From: Paenibacillus antarcticus
GTDB lineage: Bacteria > Bacillota > Bacilli > Paenibacillales > Paenibacillaceae
Direction: 5' to 3'
Assembly: GCF_001637225.1 (NCBI RefSeq)
Contig: NZ_LVJI01000018.1
Span: 250,418-314,417 of the forward strand
Length of the DNA: 64,000 bases
Notes under the pieces: generated by a model
What the model was told of the DNA's origin: nothing
The model's database searches: none
Seen by the model: only the letters and a program-made list of their open reading frames with translations
Position numbers and translations under genes: made by a program
Shown here: one piece after another, positions 26,652 to 34,722 of the stretch
Layout: each line of letters begins with the position of its first letter
Position numbering within the stretch: position 1 is the stretch's first letter

Positions 26652-27887
26652 ATGGGTACTGTTGTAGGCATTATTGTAGAATACAATCCCTTACATAACG
26701 GTCATGTTCATCATTATAACAGAGCCAAGGAGATTTCGGGAGCAGAACATTCGATTGCTATCTTAAGTGGACCTTTTTTGCAACGTGGTGAACCGGCATT
26801 ATTAAGTAAATATGCTCGTGCAGAGATGGCCCTTGCGATGGGTGTAGACCTTGTTATCGAGTTACCCATCCATTATGCCGTTCAGCCTGCGGAATGGTTC
26901 GCATACGGTGCTGTATCCTTACTAGAAGCCACTGGCATTGTCGATTACCTCTGTTTCGGTACAGAGAGTGGATCTCTTCTTCACTTACTTCCCCTAGCGA
27001 AGCAACTTGCCAACGAGAATAATAAGATGAAACAGGAACTTAACCGATTATTAGACCAAGGTATGAATTACCCAACTGCCTATAGTGCAGCAGCTAGCAT
27101 TCTATCAACTGACATTGAAGAGAAAGAGGAAGTTCGTCAACTTCTGCTACAACCTAATCACACACTAGCTCTTCATTACCTTATCGCTCTTGAACGTTTA
27201 GGAAGCTCCATTGTTCCCTTAACCATTCCTAGAGAGAATGCTGGATACCATGACATAACGCCCACTGAATCAGCCATAGCTAGTGCTACCGCTGTTCGGA
27301 AGCTTATCTTGGAAGATGATATTGAAGCAGCCGCTCCTTATGTCCCGCCTTACACGCTTCATATTATGCGACGTGAATTCACAGCTGGTCGTGGACCTCT
27401 TCATTGGGAGTCATTCAGACAGCCTCTAATGCATTTATTAATGACGCATACGACATCCGAGTTGTCTAAGTTACATGAGGTCACCGAAGGCTTAGAACAC
27501 CGTATAAAGAAGATTCTACCGACTCTCTCCTATGCTACAGTTACAGAATTACTACACAGCTTAAAAACAAAACGCTACACCCATACTAAATTACAACGTA
27601 TGCTTGCCCATATCTTACTTCACCATTCGAAGGAAGAAATGTCTCCCACACAATTATCAGATGGTCCAGGATATTTGCGTATTCTTGGCTTTAACCATCA
27701 TGGACAAAATCTTCTCAAACGAATGAAAAAGACTGCTTCATTACCGGTTGTTGTGAAAGCTACTACTCTTAATCATGATCATCTTGAGCGAGATTTACAG
27801 GCGGCCACTGCGTACGCTAATGCCTACAGTCAACCACATACAAGGGATATGTACAGAGATTATTATGAGCCACCGATCAGGATGTAG
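26652..27887 (+). CDS. tmcAL: tRNA(Met) cytidine acetate ligase TmcAL (YlbM)
   Basis: Forms ac4C34 in elongator tRNA-Met using acetate and ATP. 411 residues. The nucleotidyltransferase-like N-terminus reads GTVVGIIVEYNPLHNGHVHHY with HNGH as the HxGH motif; then LSGPFLQRGEPALLSKYARAEMAL. Start at ATG 26652; a TTG four codons earlier abuts the AAAGGAG site and is too close. First plus-strand gene of the window, convergent with ylbL, with an 11-nt overlap of their 3' ends. Confidence 0.93.
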   Translation: MGTVVGIIVEYNPLHNGHVHHYNRAKEISGAEHSIAILSGPFLQRGEPALLSKYARAEMALAMGVDLVIELPIHYAVQPAEWFAYGAVSLLEATGIVDYLCFGTESGSLLHLLPLAKQLANENNKMKQELNRLLDQGMNYPTAYSAAASILSTDIEEKEEVRQLLLQPNHTLALHYLIALERLGSSIVPLTIPRENAGYHDITPTESAIASATAVRKLILEDDIEAAAPYVPPYTLHIMRREFTAGRGPLHWESFRQPLMHLLMTHTTSELSKLHEVTEGLEHRIKKILPTLSYATVTELLHSLKTKRYTHTKLQRMLAHILLHHSKEEMSPTQLSDGPGYLRILGFNHHGQNLLKRMKKTASLPVVVKATTLNHDHLERDLQAATAYANAYSQPHTRDMYRDYYEPPIRM

Positions 27888-28920
27888 TCTGAACTTTCTC
27901 CATATACTTCAAAGCGTCTTCCAATGTTGTCACAGGAATAAGCTTAATTTTCGTTCCAATCTCATCAGCTTTGGCTTTGGCCTCATCATAGTTGTCTTTT
28001 GGAACGAAAAATAACTGCGCTTTCTCCCGGTCTGCTGCAACAATTTTGTGTTTGACTCCACCTATAGGTCCTACCGTTCCATCAGCAGCAATCGTACCTG
28101 TGCCTGCAACACGGTAGCCTTTCGTTAGATCACCAGGTGTCAATTGATTATATATCTCCATCGTGAACATAAGTCCTGCTGAAGGTCCACCGACCTTAGT
28201 ACTTACAAATTCAACCTGCTTCTTCGGGTCTTTCGCCGTTACCTTCTGCATCGTGCCAATCATAATTCCAAGCCCAGGTCGAGTGGTGTTCGTCTCACTA
28301 TCTTTAATAGATACTAAGGGTACCTTTTCTACTATTACATGACCCGCTCTCTCTAACTTTACAGATACAATATCTCCTACTTTCTTACTCTTTAGAAGGG
28401 TGGCCAGATCAACCGTATCCAAGATTGGATCCGAATCCAGTGCCATTACTTTATCGCCTGGTTGAAAATACTGGCTATTACTTCCATCTTTTGGAGTTGA
28501 GAATACAAAGAGATATTCCGTTAGTATTTGGTAGGGGATGCGGGCTTCCTCGTATGCTGCTTCTACAGCAGAAGATTGTGAATCGCTCATATAAAATAAT
28601 TGTTCTGCTGCATATTCAGCCTTACTCTTATCACCTAGTCTAGACTGTTTCTTATCCACCTCAGCATTCGGATTAAAAGAAGATAACGCCAACAGTGCGA
28701 TGTTAGCGTAACTTGCTGATACGGTTGTCATCATGAAGGTCCCACGTTCCGTGGTATCCCCTTCTTTCACCATGATCATTGGCTTCACTTCTTCTGCACT
28801 ACCTGGCTGATAAATAATATATGGAGTTGGCATATACACCACAACATAACAAAGAAGGGCGACCATAAAAATATACCTAAACACCCGTATTGTTTGTGAT
28901 TTATTGTTGATTATCTTCAT
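27877..28920 (-). CDS. ylbL: YlbL: PDZ and Lon-type protease, membrane anchored
   Basis: 347 residues. One membrane helix at 14-33, then an extracytoplasmic region, a PDZ domain about 125-205 (YFQPGDKVMALDSDPI), and a Lon-type Ser-Lys protease domain with Ser in VGGPSAGLMFTME and Lys in IGGVKHKIVAADR. Homologue of YlbL/SepM-type proteases that act outside the membrane. Strong AGGAGGG before ATG. Confidence 0.93.
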   Translation of the reverse strand: MKIINNKSQTIRVFRYIFMVALLCYVVVYMPTPYIIYQPGSAEEVKPMIMVKEGDTTERGTFMMTTVSASYANIALLALSSFNPNAEVDKKQSRLGDKSKAEYAAEQLFYMSDSQSSAVEAAYEEARIPYQILTEYLFVFSTPKDGSNSQYFQPGDKVMALDSDPILDTVDLATLLKSKKVGDIVSVKLERAGHVIVEKVPLVSIKDSETNTTRPGLGIMIGTMQKVTAKDPKKQVEFVSTKVGGPSAGLMFTMEIYNQLTPGDLTKGYRVAGTGTIAADGTVGPIGGVKHKIVAADREKAQLFFVPKDNYDEAKAKADEIGTKIKLIPVTTLEDALKYMEKVQTTS

Positions 28921-29051
28921 GTTCTTCCCTCCTCCTTTGCATCTTCTAAGTTCAAAAAGCTGGTCTTATGTCCCTCCGTGACGCATAAATTGGGTAATAC
29001 ATAGCTTGTTTCATGTTGGTTCTACTATGTTTACTCAAATGAGGTGATTCC

Positions 29052-30269
29052 ATGTTCGGTCGTAGTAAATATTTATTCAGAGCTCCTACAATAACCTTAA
29101 TGTTAGGCATTCTTTCATTCCTACTCGTCGTCGGCATCGTTAGCTCCCCCGAGCAAACCTTTCGAGTATCATTAGAGGGATTGACCATGTGGTGGCATAT
29201 TGTTTTCCCCTCACTGCTTCCCTTTCTCGTACTATCTGAAATCCTTATAGCCTATGGATGGGCTCATGGCATTGGCGTACTGCTGGAACCACTTATGCGA
29301 AAAGTATTTGGCCTACCCGGAGTAAGTGGATGGGTATTAACGATGGGGATGACGACAGGTTTCCCAGGAGGAGCACATTCCACATTGCAATTAGTCGAAA
29401 AAGGAGATCTCACGCCTCGTGAAGCGGAACGAATATCATGGCTATCTCACTTCTGCAATCCGATGACAATCATTATTTTCATCGGAATTGGGCTATTCAA
29501 CCAGCCTTCAGCAGGTTACTGGTTACTCGGCATCCACTGGATTTCTGGCATTCTTGCTTTTCTAACCTATACATTTCTTATAAAGATACTTAGAAAAACG
29601 GGAACAGACGCTGTGCTACTCGAAAGAGATATTCAAAGCCCTCGCATATCTTTGATACGAAAAGTATGGAGGGCTACTAACAAAGCTCACATTCGTGATG
29701 GACGAAGTTTCGGTAAACTTCTTGGTGAATCCGTAAGTCACGCCGTTCAGGCCCTGTTGGTCATTGGAGGATACATTATTATCTTGGCTGTCATCATTCA
29801 TCTTGTTAGCTATTATATTGTTCCCGGAGTCCCTGCCTATTACATATCCGGTATATTCGAACTTCATTTGGGAGCAAAAGCTCTCAGCTCAGCGTCTACG
29901 CTTTCACCAGCCATCCAGTGGTCTTTGTTGTCAGCCATGCTTGGATGGAGCGGTCTATGTGCGTTGATCCAGTCCATCTCACCATTAATGAAAATTGGAA
30001 TAAGACGAATGCCCTTTACTATGATTCGTTTGTTACATGGTGCTTATGCTTTTGGGATTACACTATTGATATGGAAACCACTGCATCTATTTGTCCTTCA
30101 AGCTGAACCAGCGTTCAGTTATTTACCTAATTACGTTAATCAACGGTCACTTAGTACCCACTTCTGGTCAGGCATACCTATCATGCTGGAATGGCAAGGA
30201 TTCGTATTGATCGGTTTACTCCTGTTATCATTAATCAGCGTACTAGTTACTACTCGGAGATCACATTAA
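29052..30269 (+). CDS. ylbJ: sporulation integral membrane protein YlbJ
   Basis: 405 residues, 8-10 hydrophobic segments. Conserved parts include MWWHIVFPSLLPFLVLSEIL, TTGFPGGAHSTLQLVEKGDLT and SHFCNPMTIIIFIGIG, from the nucleoside-transporter-like fold. ylbJ is needed for spore cortex formation in B. subtilis (sigma-E regulon). GAGGTG before ATG. Divergent from ylbL, convergent with coaD with a 20-nt overlap. Confidence 0.93.
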   Translation: MFGRSKYLFRAPTITLMLGILSFLLVVGIVSSPEQTFRVSLEGLTMWWHIVFPSLLPFLVLSEILIAYGWAHGIGVLLEPLMRKVFGLPGVSGWVLTMGMTTGFPGGAHSTLQLVEKGDLTPREAERISWLSHFCNPMTIIIFIGIGLFNQPSAGYWLLGIHWISGILAFLTYTFLIKILRKTGTDAVLLERDIQSPRISLIRKVWRATNKAHIRDGRSFGKLLGESVSHAVQALLVIGGYIIILAVIIHLVSYYIVPGVPAYYISGIFELHLGAKALSSASTLSPAIQWSLLSAMLGWSGLCALIQSISPLMKIGIRRMPFTMIRLLHGAYAFGITLLIWKPLHLFVLQAEPAFSYLPNYVNQRSLSTHFWSGIPIMLEWQGFVLIGLLLLSLISVLVTTRRSH

Positions 30270-30759
30270 ACTTGTGATGTAACGCTTGTCCCACTTCTGG
30301 AGATACCCATTCGGTCAAATCTCCATTATATTGAGCAATTTCCTTCACTAGACTGGAACTCAAATAGGAGTATTCAGGATTGGTCATCATGAAGATTGTC
30401 TCTGCATCAGGGTTCAATTTATGATTTGTTGAAGCTAGTTGTAGCTCATATTCAAAATCCGTGACTGTCCGTATACCACGAACAATAACATGTGCATCTT
30501 GTTCTTTCACATAATTAACTAGGAGTCCACGAAAACTGTCCACTTGTACGTTGGGTATGTCTGATGTCACCTGTCTCAAAAGATCTTTACGTTCATCAAC
30601 TGAAAATAAGGCGTTCTTACTGACATTGTTCAACACAGCAACAATAAGAACGTCAAATTGTTTAGAAGCCCGTTGTATAATATCCATATGTCCCAGGGTT
30701 ACCGGATCAAAACTTCCGGGATATACACCAATACGTGGAAAATTATTCTGTTGTTTCAT
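30250..30759 (-). CDS. coaD: phosphopantetheine adenylyltransferase
   Basis: Fourth step of CoA synthesis. 169 residues. GVYPGSFDPVTLGHMDII holds the TxGH nucleotide motif; RGIRTVTDFEYELQLASTN and EYSYLSSSLVKEIA (ISSS-type) are diagnostic. GGAGG before ATG, which lies inside the end of rsmD (17-nt overlap). Confidence 0.96.
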   Translation of the reverse strand: MKQQNNFPRIGVYPGSFDPVTLGHMDIIQRASKQFDVLIVAVLNNVSKNALFSVDERKDLLRQVTSDIPNVQVDSFRGLLVNYVKEQDAHVIVRGIRTVTDFEYELQLASTNHKLNPDAETIFMMTNPEYSYLSSSLVKEIAQYNGDLTEWVSPEVGQALHHKFNVISE

Positions 30760-31354
30760 GCTGATCCTCCTCGACCTGATGAACCTGTATTTCCTTCTTG
30801 TCTAACTCATACCGGTAAATCGTAATTCCACATTCCCCATATATTGCTTTACGAGTACAGGAGAAATGACCGAACTCATCCGGATACTCATATTTAGAGT
30901 CATGTTCTATCACGATGGTTGCGAGATCTTGAAGTAAAGATCTCTCATGCATTTGCTGTAATAATTCGTCAGCGTTCGTCATGCGGTATGGGGGATCCAA
31001 GAATACAGCATCCATCTGCACACTGCGTTTCGCAAGAACTTTAATCGCCCTTTCTGCCTCATTACGAAACACTTCTGCTTGACTCTCCAATCGCGTTGCT
31101 TTAAGATTCGCACGAATTGTCTCGATACTCTTAGGATCCATATCTATAAATATGGCATGTTCCATGCCACGGCTTAATGCTTCAATACCCAAACCGCCCG
31201 TTCCAGCAAATAAATCCAGTACGGTTCCCCCGTCGAAATAAGGACCTATCATGCTAAACACAGCTTCTTTAACTTTATCTGTCGTTGGTCTTGTCCCCGT
31301 TCCAGGAACACTCTTTAAGGGTCTCCCCTTTGCGCTTCCCGATACAACTCTCAC
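30743..31354 (-). CDS. rsmD: 16S rRNA (guanine-N2)-methyltransferase RsmD
   Basis: Methylates G966 of 16S rRNA. 203 residues from a GTG (VRVVSGSAKGRPLKSVPG). SAM motif LDLFAGTGGLGIEALSRG; catalytic DPPY in VFLDPPYRM. The C-terminus has about 15 extra polar residues (KEIQVHQVEEDQHETTE). B. subtilis ylbH; the csfG-like RNA lies just upstream, as in Bacillus. Confidence 0.94.
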   Translation of the reverse strand: MRVVSGSAKGRPLKSVPGTGTRPTTDKVKEAVFSMIGPYFDGGTVLDLFAGTGGLGIEALSRGMEHAIFIDMDPKSIETIRANLKATRLESQAEVFRNEAERAIKVLAKRSVQMDAVFLDPPYRMTNADELLQQMHERSLLQDLATIVIEHDSKYEYPDEFGHFSCTRKAIYGECGITIYRYELDKKEIQVHQVEEDQHETTE

Positions 31355-31479
31355 GATCTCTATTCACCCATTCTATTTCAAAAGTTCAATGCTGCAATTA
31401 GCATTTTTATGACGATATCGTACCACACAATCCTATACTTTGAAAAACATACGACTCGAAAAAAAGACGTTTGTTTTGG

Positions 31480-31638
31480 ATATTATGTATAAAAATGCTC
31501 CCTCAGGGAATGCTTAGTTTATCGACATCAAGAAATTGTCGTAGACAACCGCAAGAAGACTTACGTTTCCCCATAAGCTCTTCGTCCGGTTTCTCCTCTC
31601 CCATGAGGACGCCCTGCAAGGGGCGTCCAATTTTTTTG
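31480..31638 (+). ncRNA. csfG: csfG-like sporulation sRNA (candidate)
   Basis: The 470-bp gap upstream of rsmD (31355-31824) contains an RNA-like element on the plus strand. It has a CGACA/TGTCG hairpin (31524-31542), a GAAGA-TTA / TAAG-TCTTC hairpin (31556-31584) whose loop is GTTTCCCC-like, a CGTCC/GGACG hairpin (31584-31612) with the pyrimidine loop TTTCTCCTCTCCC, then a strong terminator (31608-31638). csfG of B. subtilis is a forespore-expressed sRNA with pyrimidine-rich hairpin loops located next to ylbH (rsmD). The match is by location and architecture; the 5' end is approximate. Confidence 0.6.
31608..31638 (+). terminator. terminator of the csfG-like RNA
   Basis: GGACGCCC (31608-31615) pairs with GGGCGTCC (31622-31629), 6-nt loop, then AA and seven T. 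Textbook intrinsic terminator with no protein gene before it. Confidence 0.88.
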
Positions 31639-31755
31639 AAGTCTAAACCCTTGGTGTATATGCCTTTTCTTCAATGATATCGACAATATTATTATTAGAA
31701 AACACTAATTGTAGACCAAATAAAAAATGATACTTCATAACGCATGCTAATAAAT

Positions 31756-31792
31756 ATACAAAAGCCTCGGATTATTCCGGGGCTTTTGTATA
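31756..31792 (-). terminator. terminator after the GH25 gene (both directions)
   Basis: 15-nt arms starting ATACAAAAGCC pair with one mismatch around a 6-nt loop; A- and T-rich flanks make it work on either strand. It lies 32 nt beyond the GH25 stop. Confidence 0.85.
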
Positions 31793-31824
31793 TTTTCTTT
31801 ATATTACCAACGTCTTTGCTTAGA

Positions 31825-32742
31825 CTATTTGCCTTCTTTCTCAATTGCCTGCAACCTTTTCTCAAGATCAGCAATCTGAGTTGTGTTACCCGCAATTAAT
31901 TTAAGAAAATTATTTCTCAACCTATTAATCACTATTGCAGTCTCTTCTCGTGTTATATCTGCACCTGGTCGCGTTCCATCAAAATAACCATTTGCCTTCG
32001 CCTCTGCCCAATTATCAGCAGCCCACGCACTAACAACATTAATATCTCGTTCTGTCACCGGTACACCTCCTCCACCTGCCACTTTATACGCAGCCTTTAA
32101 TTCTGCCAACGTTCCGTTATATTCATTAAGATCAACGGGTCCTGATATCCCTGCTACAGATCGGCTACCGCTAGAACGTGTTCCCCCAGTAGAACCATCA
32201 CTATATTGCCATATCGTCCACTCTTTCCATGCCTTAACATCCCATGGGACAGCCGTCCCGTATCGAGCAATCCATAATGGATATCCCCCTATTTCTAATC
32301 CGAATTGTTCAGCAAAACTATTACCCGTATATAGGAGTGGAGTGATCCCAGTAAGTCTCTTAATCTCTGCAAGAAAAGTTTGTGCAATTAAGTTTACTTG
32401 AGCTGTTGAGATACCATTTATTATTTCATAATCTAATACAGGTGGGAGATCAAATACCTTCACTCCTCCAGCTTCCTTTATCGCAGCATAGTAGTCATTG
32501 GCTGCCGACTTCGCAAGGGTAACTGTCGTTACAGATTTGTCTAGATAATGATAAGAGCCTACCAAAATACCTGCAGCTTTAGCTGCTGAGACGTTCTTCA
32601 AGAACATTCTATCTATTGAAATTTGAGTGGCTTTAATAAATGCGAAATCTATCCCATCAGCTGCTACCTTCGCCCAGTTAATCACACCCTGATGATGTGA
32701 GACATCGATCCCCTGTACATTTGTACTCTTACGCGATTGCAT
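31825..32742 (-). CDS. GH25 lysozyme with SLH-like tail
   Basis: 305 residues. Residues 8-200 form a GH25 (Chalaropsis-type lysozyme) barrel: QGIDVSHHQGVINWAKV, DFAFIKATQ, VGSYHYLD, PPVLDYE (catalytic Asp/Glu region), PLWIARYG and WTIWQYSDGS. A linker AGGGGVPVTE follows, then a short module NVVSAWAADNWAEAKANGYFDGTRPGADITREETAIVINRLR that resembles one S-layer-homology repeat, then a C-terminal coiled coil. It cleaves peptidoglycan sugar chains. There is no signal peptide, so export may need a holin or lysis; phage-lysin ancestry is possible, but no phage genes are near. Confidence 0.88.
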   Translation of the reverse strand: MQSRKSTNVQGIDVSHHQGVINWAKVAADGIDFAFIKATQISIDRMFLKNVSAAKAAGILVGSYHYLDKSVTTVTLAKSAANDYYAAIKEAGGVKVFDLPPVLDYEIINGISTAQVNLIAQTFLAEIKRLTGITPLLYTGNSFAEQFGLEIGGYPLWIARYGTAVPWDVKAWKEWTIWQYSDGSTGGTRSSGSRSVAGISGPVDLNEYNGTLAELKAAYKVAGGGGVPVTERDINVVSAWAADNWAEAKANGYFDGTRPGADITREETAIVINRLRNNFLKLIAGNTTQIADLEKRLQAIEKEGK

Positions 32743-32895
32743 TCATATCCCTCCTTCCTCTCCTCGTTACAGTAGATTCTTTGCATATATCAACTGCTTG
32801 TGTTTTTTGTCTGTCAGTTACCCGATAATCTGATAAAATAATATTCTAATACATAAGCTTTATAATTTAAGATCAAAATGTGGAGGTTATCACCA

Positions 32896-33894
32896 TTGAC
32901 TACCCAAATATATTTTGCTTCTAATAAATTAGGTGTGATTAGCAATCATCAATTACAATTAATGCTTGACCGGTTTAGTCTTGGCACATTAATTTCTTCA
33001 GAAAAAACGGTATTAGGTGTCATGGGACAAACCATGAATATATCCTCATCGACAGGTGATTATATTTTAAAAGGTAATCCTCTATTTCATGGACAGCTCT
33101 TAGAAGAGAAGTACTTTGTAGACCATTTACATCAACATAGTACACTCAAAGTTCCGTCACCTTATTTTATCGATGAGGCTGAAGATATCTTTGGATGGAA
33201 TTATTCCATCATGCCCCGTCTCCCAGGTACTCATATGAATGCACCTGACATTCAACGCATTCTCACAACCACAGAAGATAAAGAACAACTGGCTGAATTA
33301 ATGGCAAACACACTAGTCGAATTACATGGTTGGAAAGTTGCACAATTCGGAGAATTCGATTCACTGACTCATACGGTTCGTCCTTTTAAAGGTTCATACA
33401 GAACATGGCTGTATTCCACCATTAGATATTGGGTAAATGATGCTACTAAATACTCAGTAATAACCAACCAAGACTTAGCATGGGTAGAGCATATACTTGA
33501 AGGTTCGCAAGATGTTTTTGATGATCTCCATTCCCCAACGTTTGTCATGGGTGATTTCAAACCTGAGAATTTCCTTATTCATAAACATAACGATGAATGG
33601 ACAATTAGTGGCATATTCGACTTTACCACATCCTATTTCGGAGATGGCATCGCAGACTTACCCAAAATAACTACTATGTATTTAGAAAATGGGGATGAAG
33701 AGCTGGCAAGAAGATTCCTCTCCAGTTATTTAAATTCAACGGAGCATCAAACATTTAAAGACCGTTTCCGAATTCACATGCTTCATCATTGTGCTTTAGT
33801 ATGGGGATGTGCGAAAGCAACTCAAGGAGTCACCTGGGATGACGATCTTTCTTTTACCGAATGGGCTAAGAGATTCATCGAATTCTCAATTTGA
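32896..33894 (+). CDS. APH-family phosphotransferase
   Basis: 332 residues from a TTG at 32896, 9 nt after TGGAGG; an in-frame ATG at 32878 overlaps that ribosome site. Kinase-like fold of the aminoglycoside phosphotransferase superfamily: GDYILKGNPLF (ATP Lys), YSIMPRLPGTHM (hinge), VMGDFKPENFLIH with the catalytic Asp and Asn, and GIFDFTTSYFGDGIADLPK with the Mg-binding Asp. The usual HGD motif reads MGD. The substrate is unknown; it may be a small sugar, choline or antibiotic. Divergent from the GH25 gene. Confidence 0.85.
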   Translation: MTTQIYFASNKLGVISNHQLQLMLDRFSLGTLISSEKTVLGVMGQTMNISSSTGDYILKGNPLFHGQLLEEKYFVDHLHQHSTLKVPSPYFIDEAEDIFGWNYSIMPRLPGTHMNAPDIQRILTTTEDKEQLAELMANTLVELHGWKVAQFGEFDSLTHTVRPFKGSYRTWLYSTIRYWVNDATKYSVITNQDLAWVEHILEGSQDVFDDLHSPTFVMGDFKPENFLIHKHNDEWTISGIFDFTTSYFGDGIADLPKITTMYLENGDEELARRFLSSYLNSTEHQTFKDRFRIHMLHHCALVWGCAKATQGVTWDDDLSFTEWAKRFIEFSI

Positions 33895-33900
33895 TAATAA

Positions 33901-33936
33901 AGTGACCTGGAGGCATTCCGCTCCCAGGTCACTTTA
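33901..33936 (+). terminator. terminator after the APH-like gene
   Basis: GTGACCTGG pairs with CCCAGGTCAC over a loop of about 12 nt, then TTTAG. Directly follows the stop codon; it can also serve the minus-strand YjcZ gene. Confidence 0.8.
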
Positions 33937-33948
33937 GTTATATGATAA

Positions 33949-34077
33949 TTAACATAAGCCTAGGCCAAGTGTAATGATGACCAATAGAATAAAGAGTACA
34001 AGAATTGCTCCTGTAGAACCGAAAGGTCCACAGCCAACGCCTCCAACGCCTCCAACTCCTCCAACACATCCGCTCAT
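33949..34077 (-). CDS. YjcZ-family sporulation mini-protein (42 aa)
   Basis: 42 residues: a Gly/Val/Cys-rich start (MSGCVGGVGGVGGVGCGP), then FGSTGAILVLFILLVIITLG, a single membrane helix. This is the YjcZ family, small hydrophobic proteins made during sporulation in Bacillales. AAGGAGG stands before the ATG. The other open frame over the same DNA (33938-34120) is out of phase and has no sensible composition. Confidence 0.88.
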   Translation of the reverse strand: MSGCVGGVGGVGGVGCGPFGSTGAILVLFILLVIITLGLGLC

Positions 34078-34191
34078 GAATTTTCCTCCTTTCGAAAGGA
34101 AGTCTGTTTTTCATATTCAATAAAGTATTGGAGACAGATAATTATTTAGTAATTTCCTGTCTATCATGATGTTAGGGTTGGTCGGGTGTGC

Positions 34192-34299
34192 TTACAGAAT
34201 AAACGCGCGTGTAATAATAACTAGCAAAATGAAGAGTACCAAAATCGCACCTGTTGATGTGAAAGGACTCGGGCCAATACCATAACCTACTTCGCTCAT
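34192..34299 (-). CDS. YjcZ-family sporulation mini-protein (35 aa)
   Basis: 35 residues (MSEVGYGIGPSPFTSTGAILVL and on), sharing the STGAILVLFILLVIIT helix with its neighbour 115 nt downstream. GGGAGG before the ATG. The two genes look like a tandem duplicated pair. Absent from ordinary gene calls because of size. Confidence 0.85.
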   Translation of the reverse strand: MSEVGYGIGPSPFTSTGAILVLFILLVIITRAFIL

Positions 34300-34463
34300 T
34301 CCAATTCCTCCCTTCCCTTTAACATATTGTAGGATATGTCATTAAGGGGCGTTTGGTCTGGACATTTCCCCAATTGAATTCATATTTCAAGCCCAATTTA
34401 ACTAAAAGAGAGACCCCTATTCAGAGCCTCCCCATGATAATCTTCTATTCAACAAACTGAATT

Positions 34464-34682
34464 TCACAATTCTTTTGCCGCTTGAACTCGTTTTCTCTGA
34501 TCCACAAGACCAGAATCCCCGTGCTCTCGATACTTCCTCATCCACACTTTGAGTCGTCCAATATCAGTGATTCCTAGTTCTGTAGCTACTTGTTTCTTGG
34601 TCATGCCTTGGAGTCTCATACCTACTGCCTTTTTCTTCGTATCCAAACTGTAAGAACTGAAAATCTGCCCTTTCTTGGCCAA
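34464..34682 (-). CDS. transposase-like HTH remnant (IS3/IS150 OrfA N-terminus)
   Basis: 72 residues from a TTG at 34682 with GAGGTGA 5 nt before it. Reads LAKKGQIFSSYSLDTKKKAVGMRLQG, then a helix-turn-helix (TKKQVATELGITDIGRLKVWMRKYREHG) and DSGLVDQRKR. That is the beginning of IS150-type OrfA proteins, but the rest of OrfA, OrfB and the terminal repeats are missing. Either a decayed insertion or a domesticated DNA-binding protein. It follows the SMP-30 gene by 40 nt on the same strand. Confidence 0.7.
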   Translation of the reverse strand: MAKKGQIFSSYSLDTKKKAVGMRLQGMTKKQVATELGITDIGRLKVWMRKYREHGDSGLVDQRKRVQAAKEL

Positions 34683-34722
34683 TATAATCACCTCAAGATA
34701 TTTATCGGACATAAGAGGTATT

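Noticed and set aside
28900..29188. Minus-strand frame of 78 codons before ylbL
   Set aside because: It is antisense to the start of ylbJ and has no ribosome site.
31471..31677. Plus-strand frame of 68 codons upstream of rsmD
   Set aside because: It runs through the hairpins and terminator of the csfG-like RNA and has no ribosome site.
33938..34120. 60-codon minus-strand frame rich in Trp and Arg
   Set aside because: It is the wrong frame over the YjcZ gene at 33949-34077, which has the real ribosome site and a family match.
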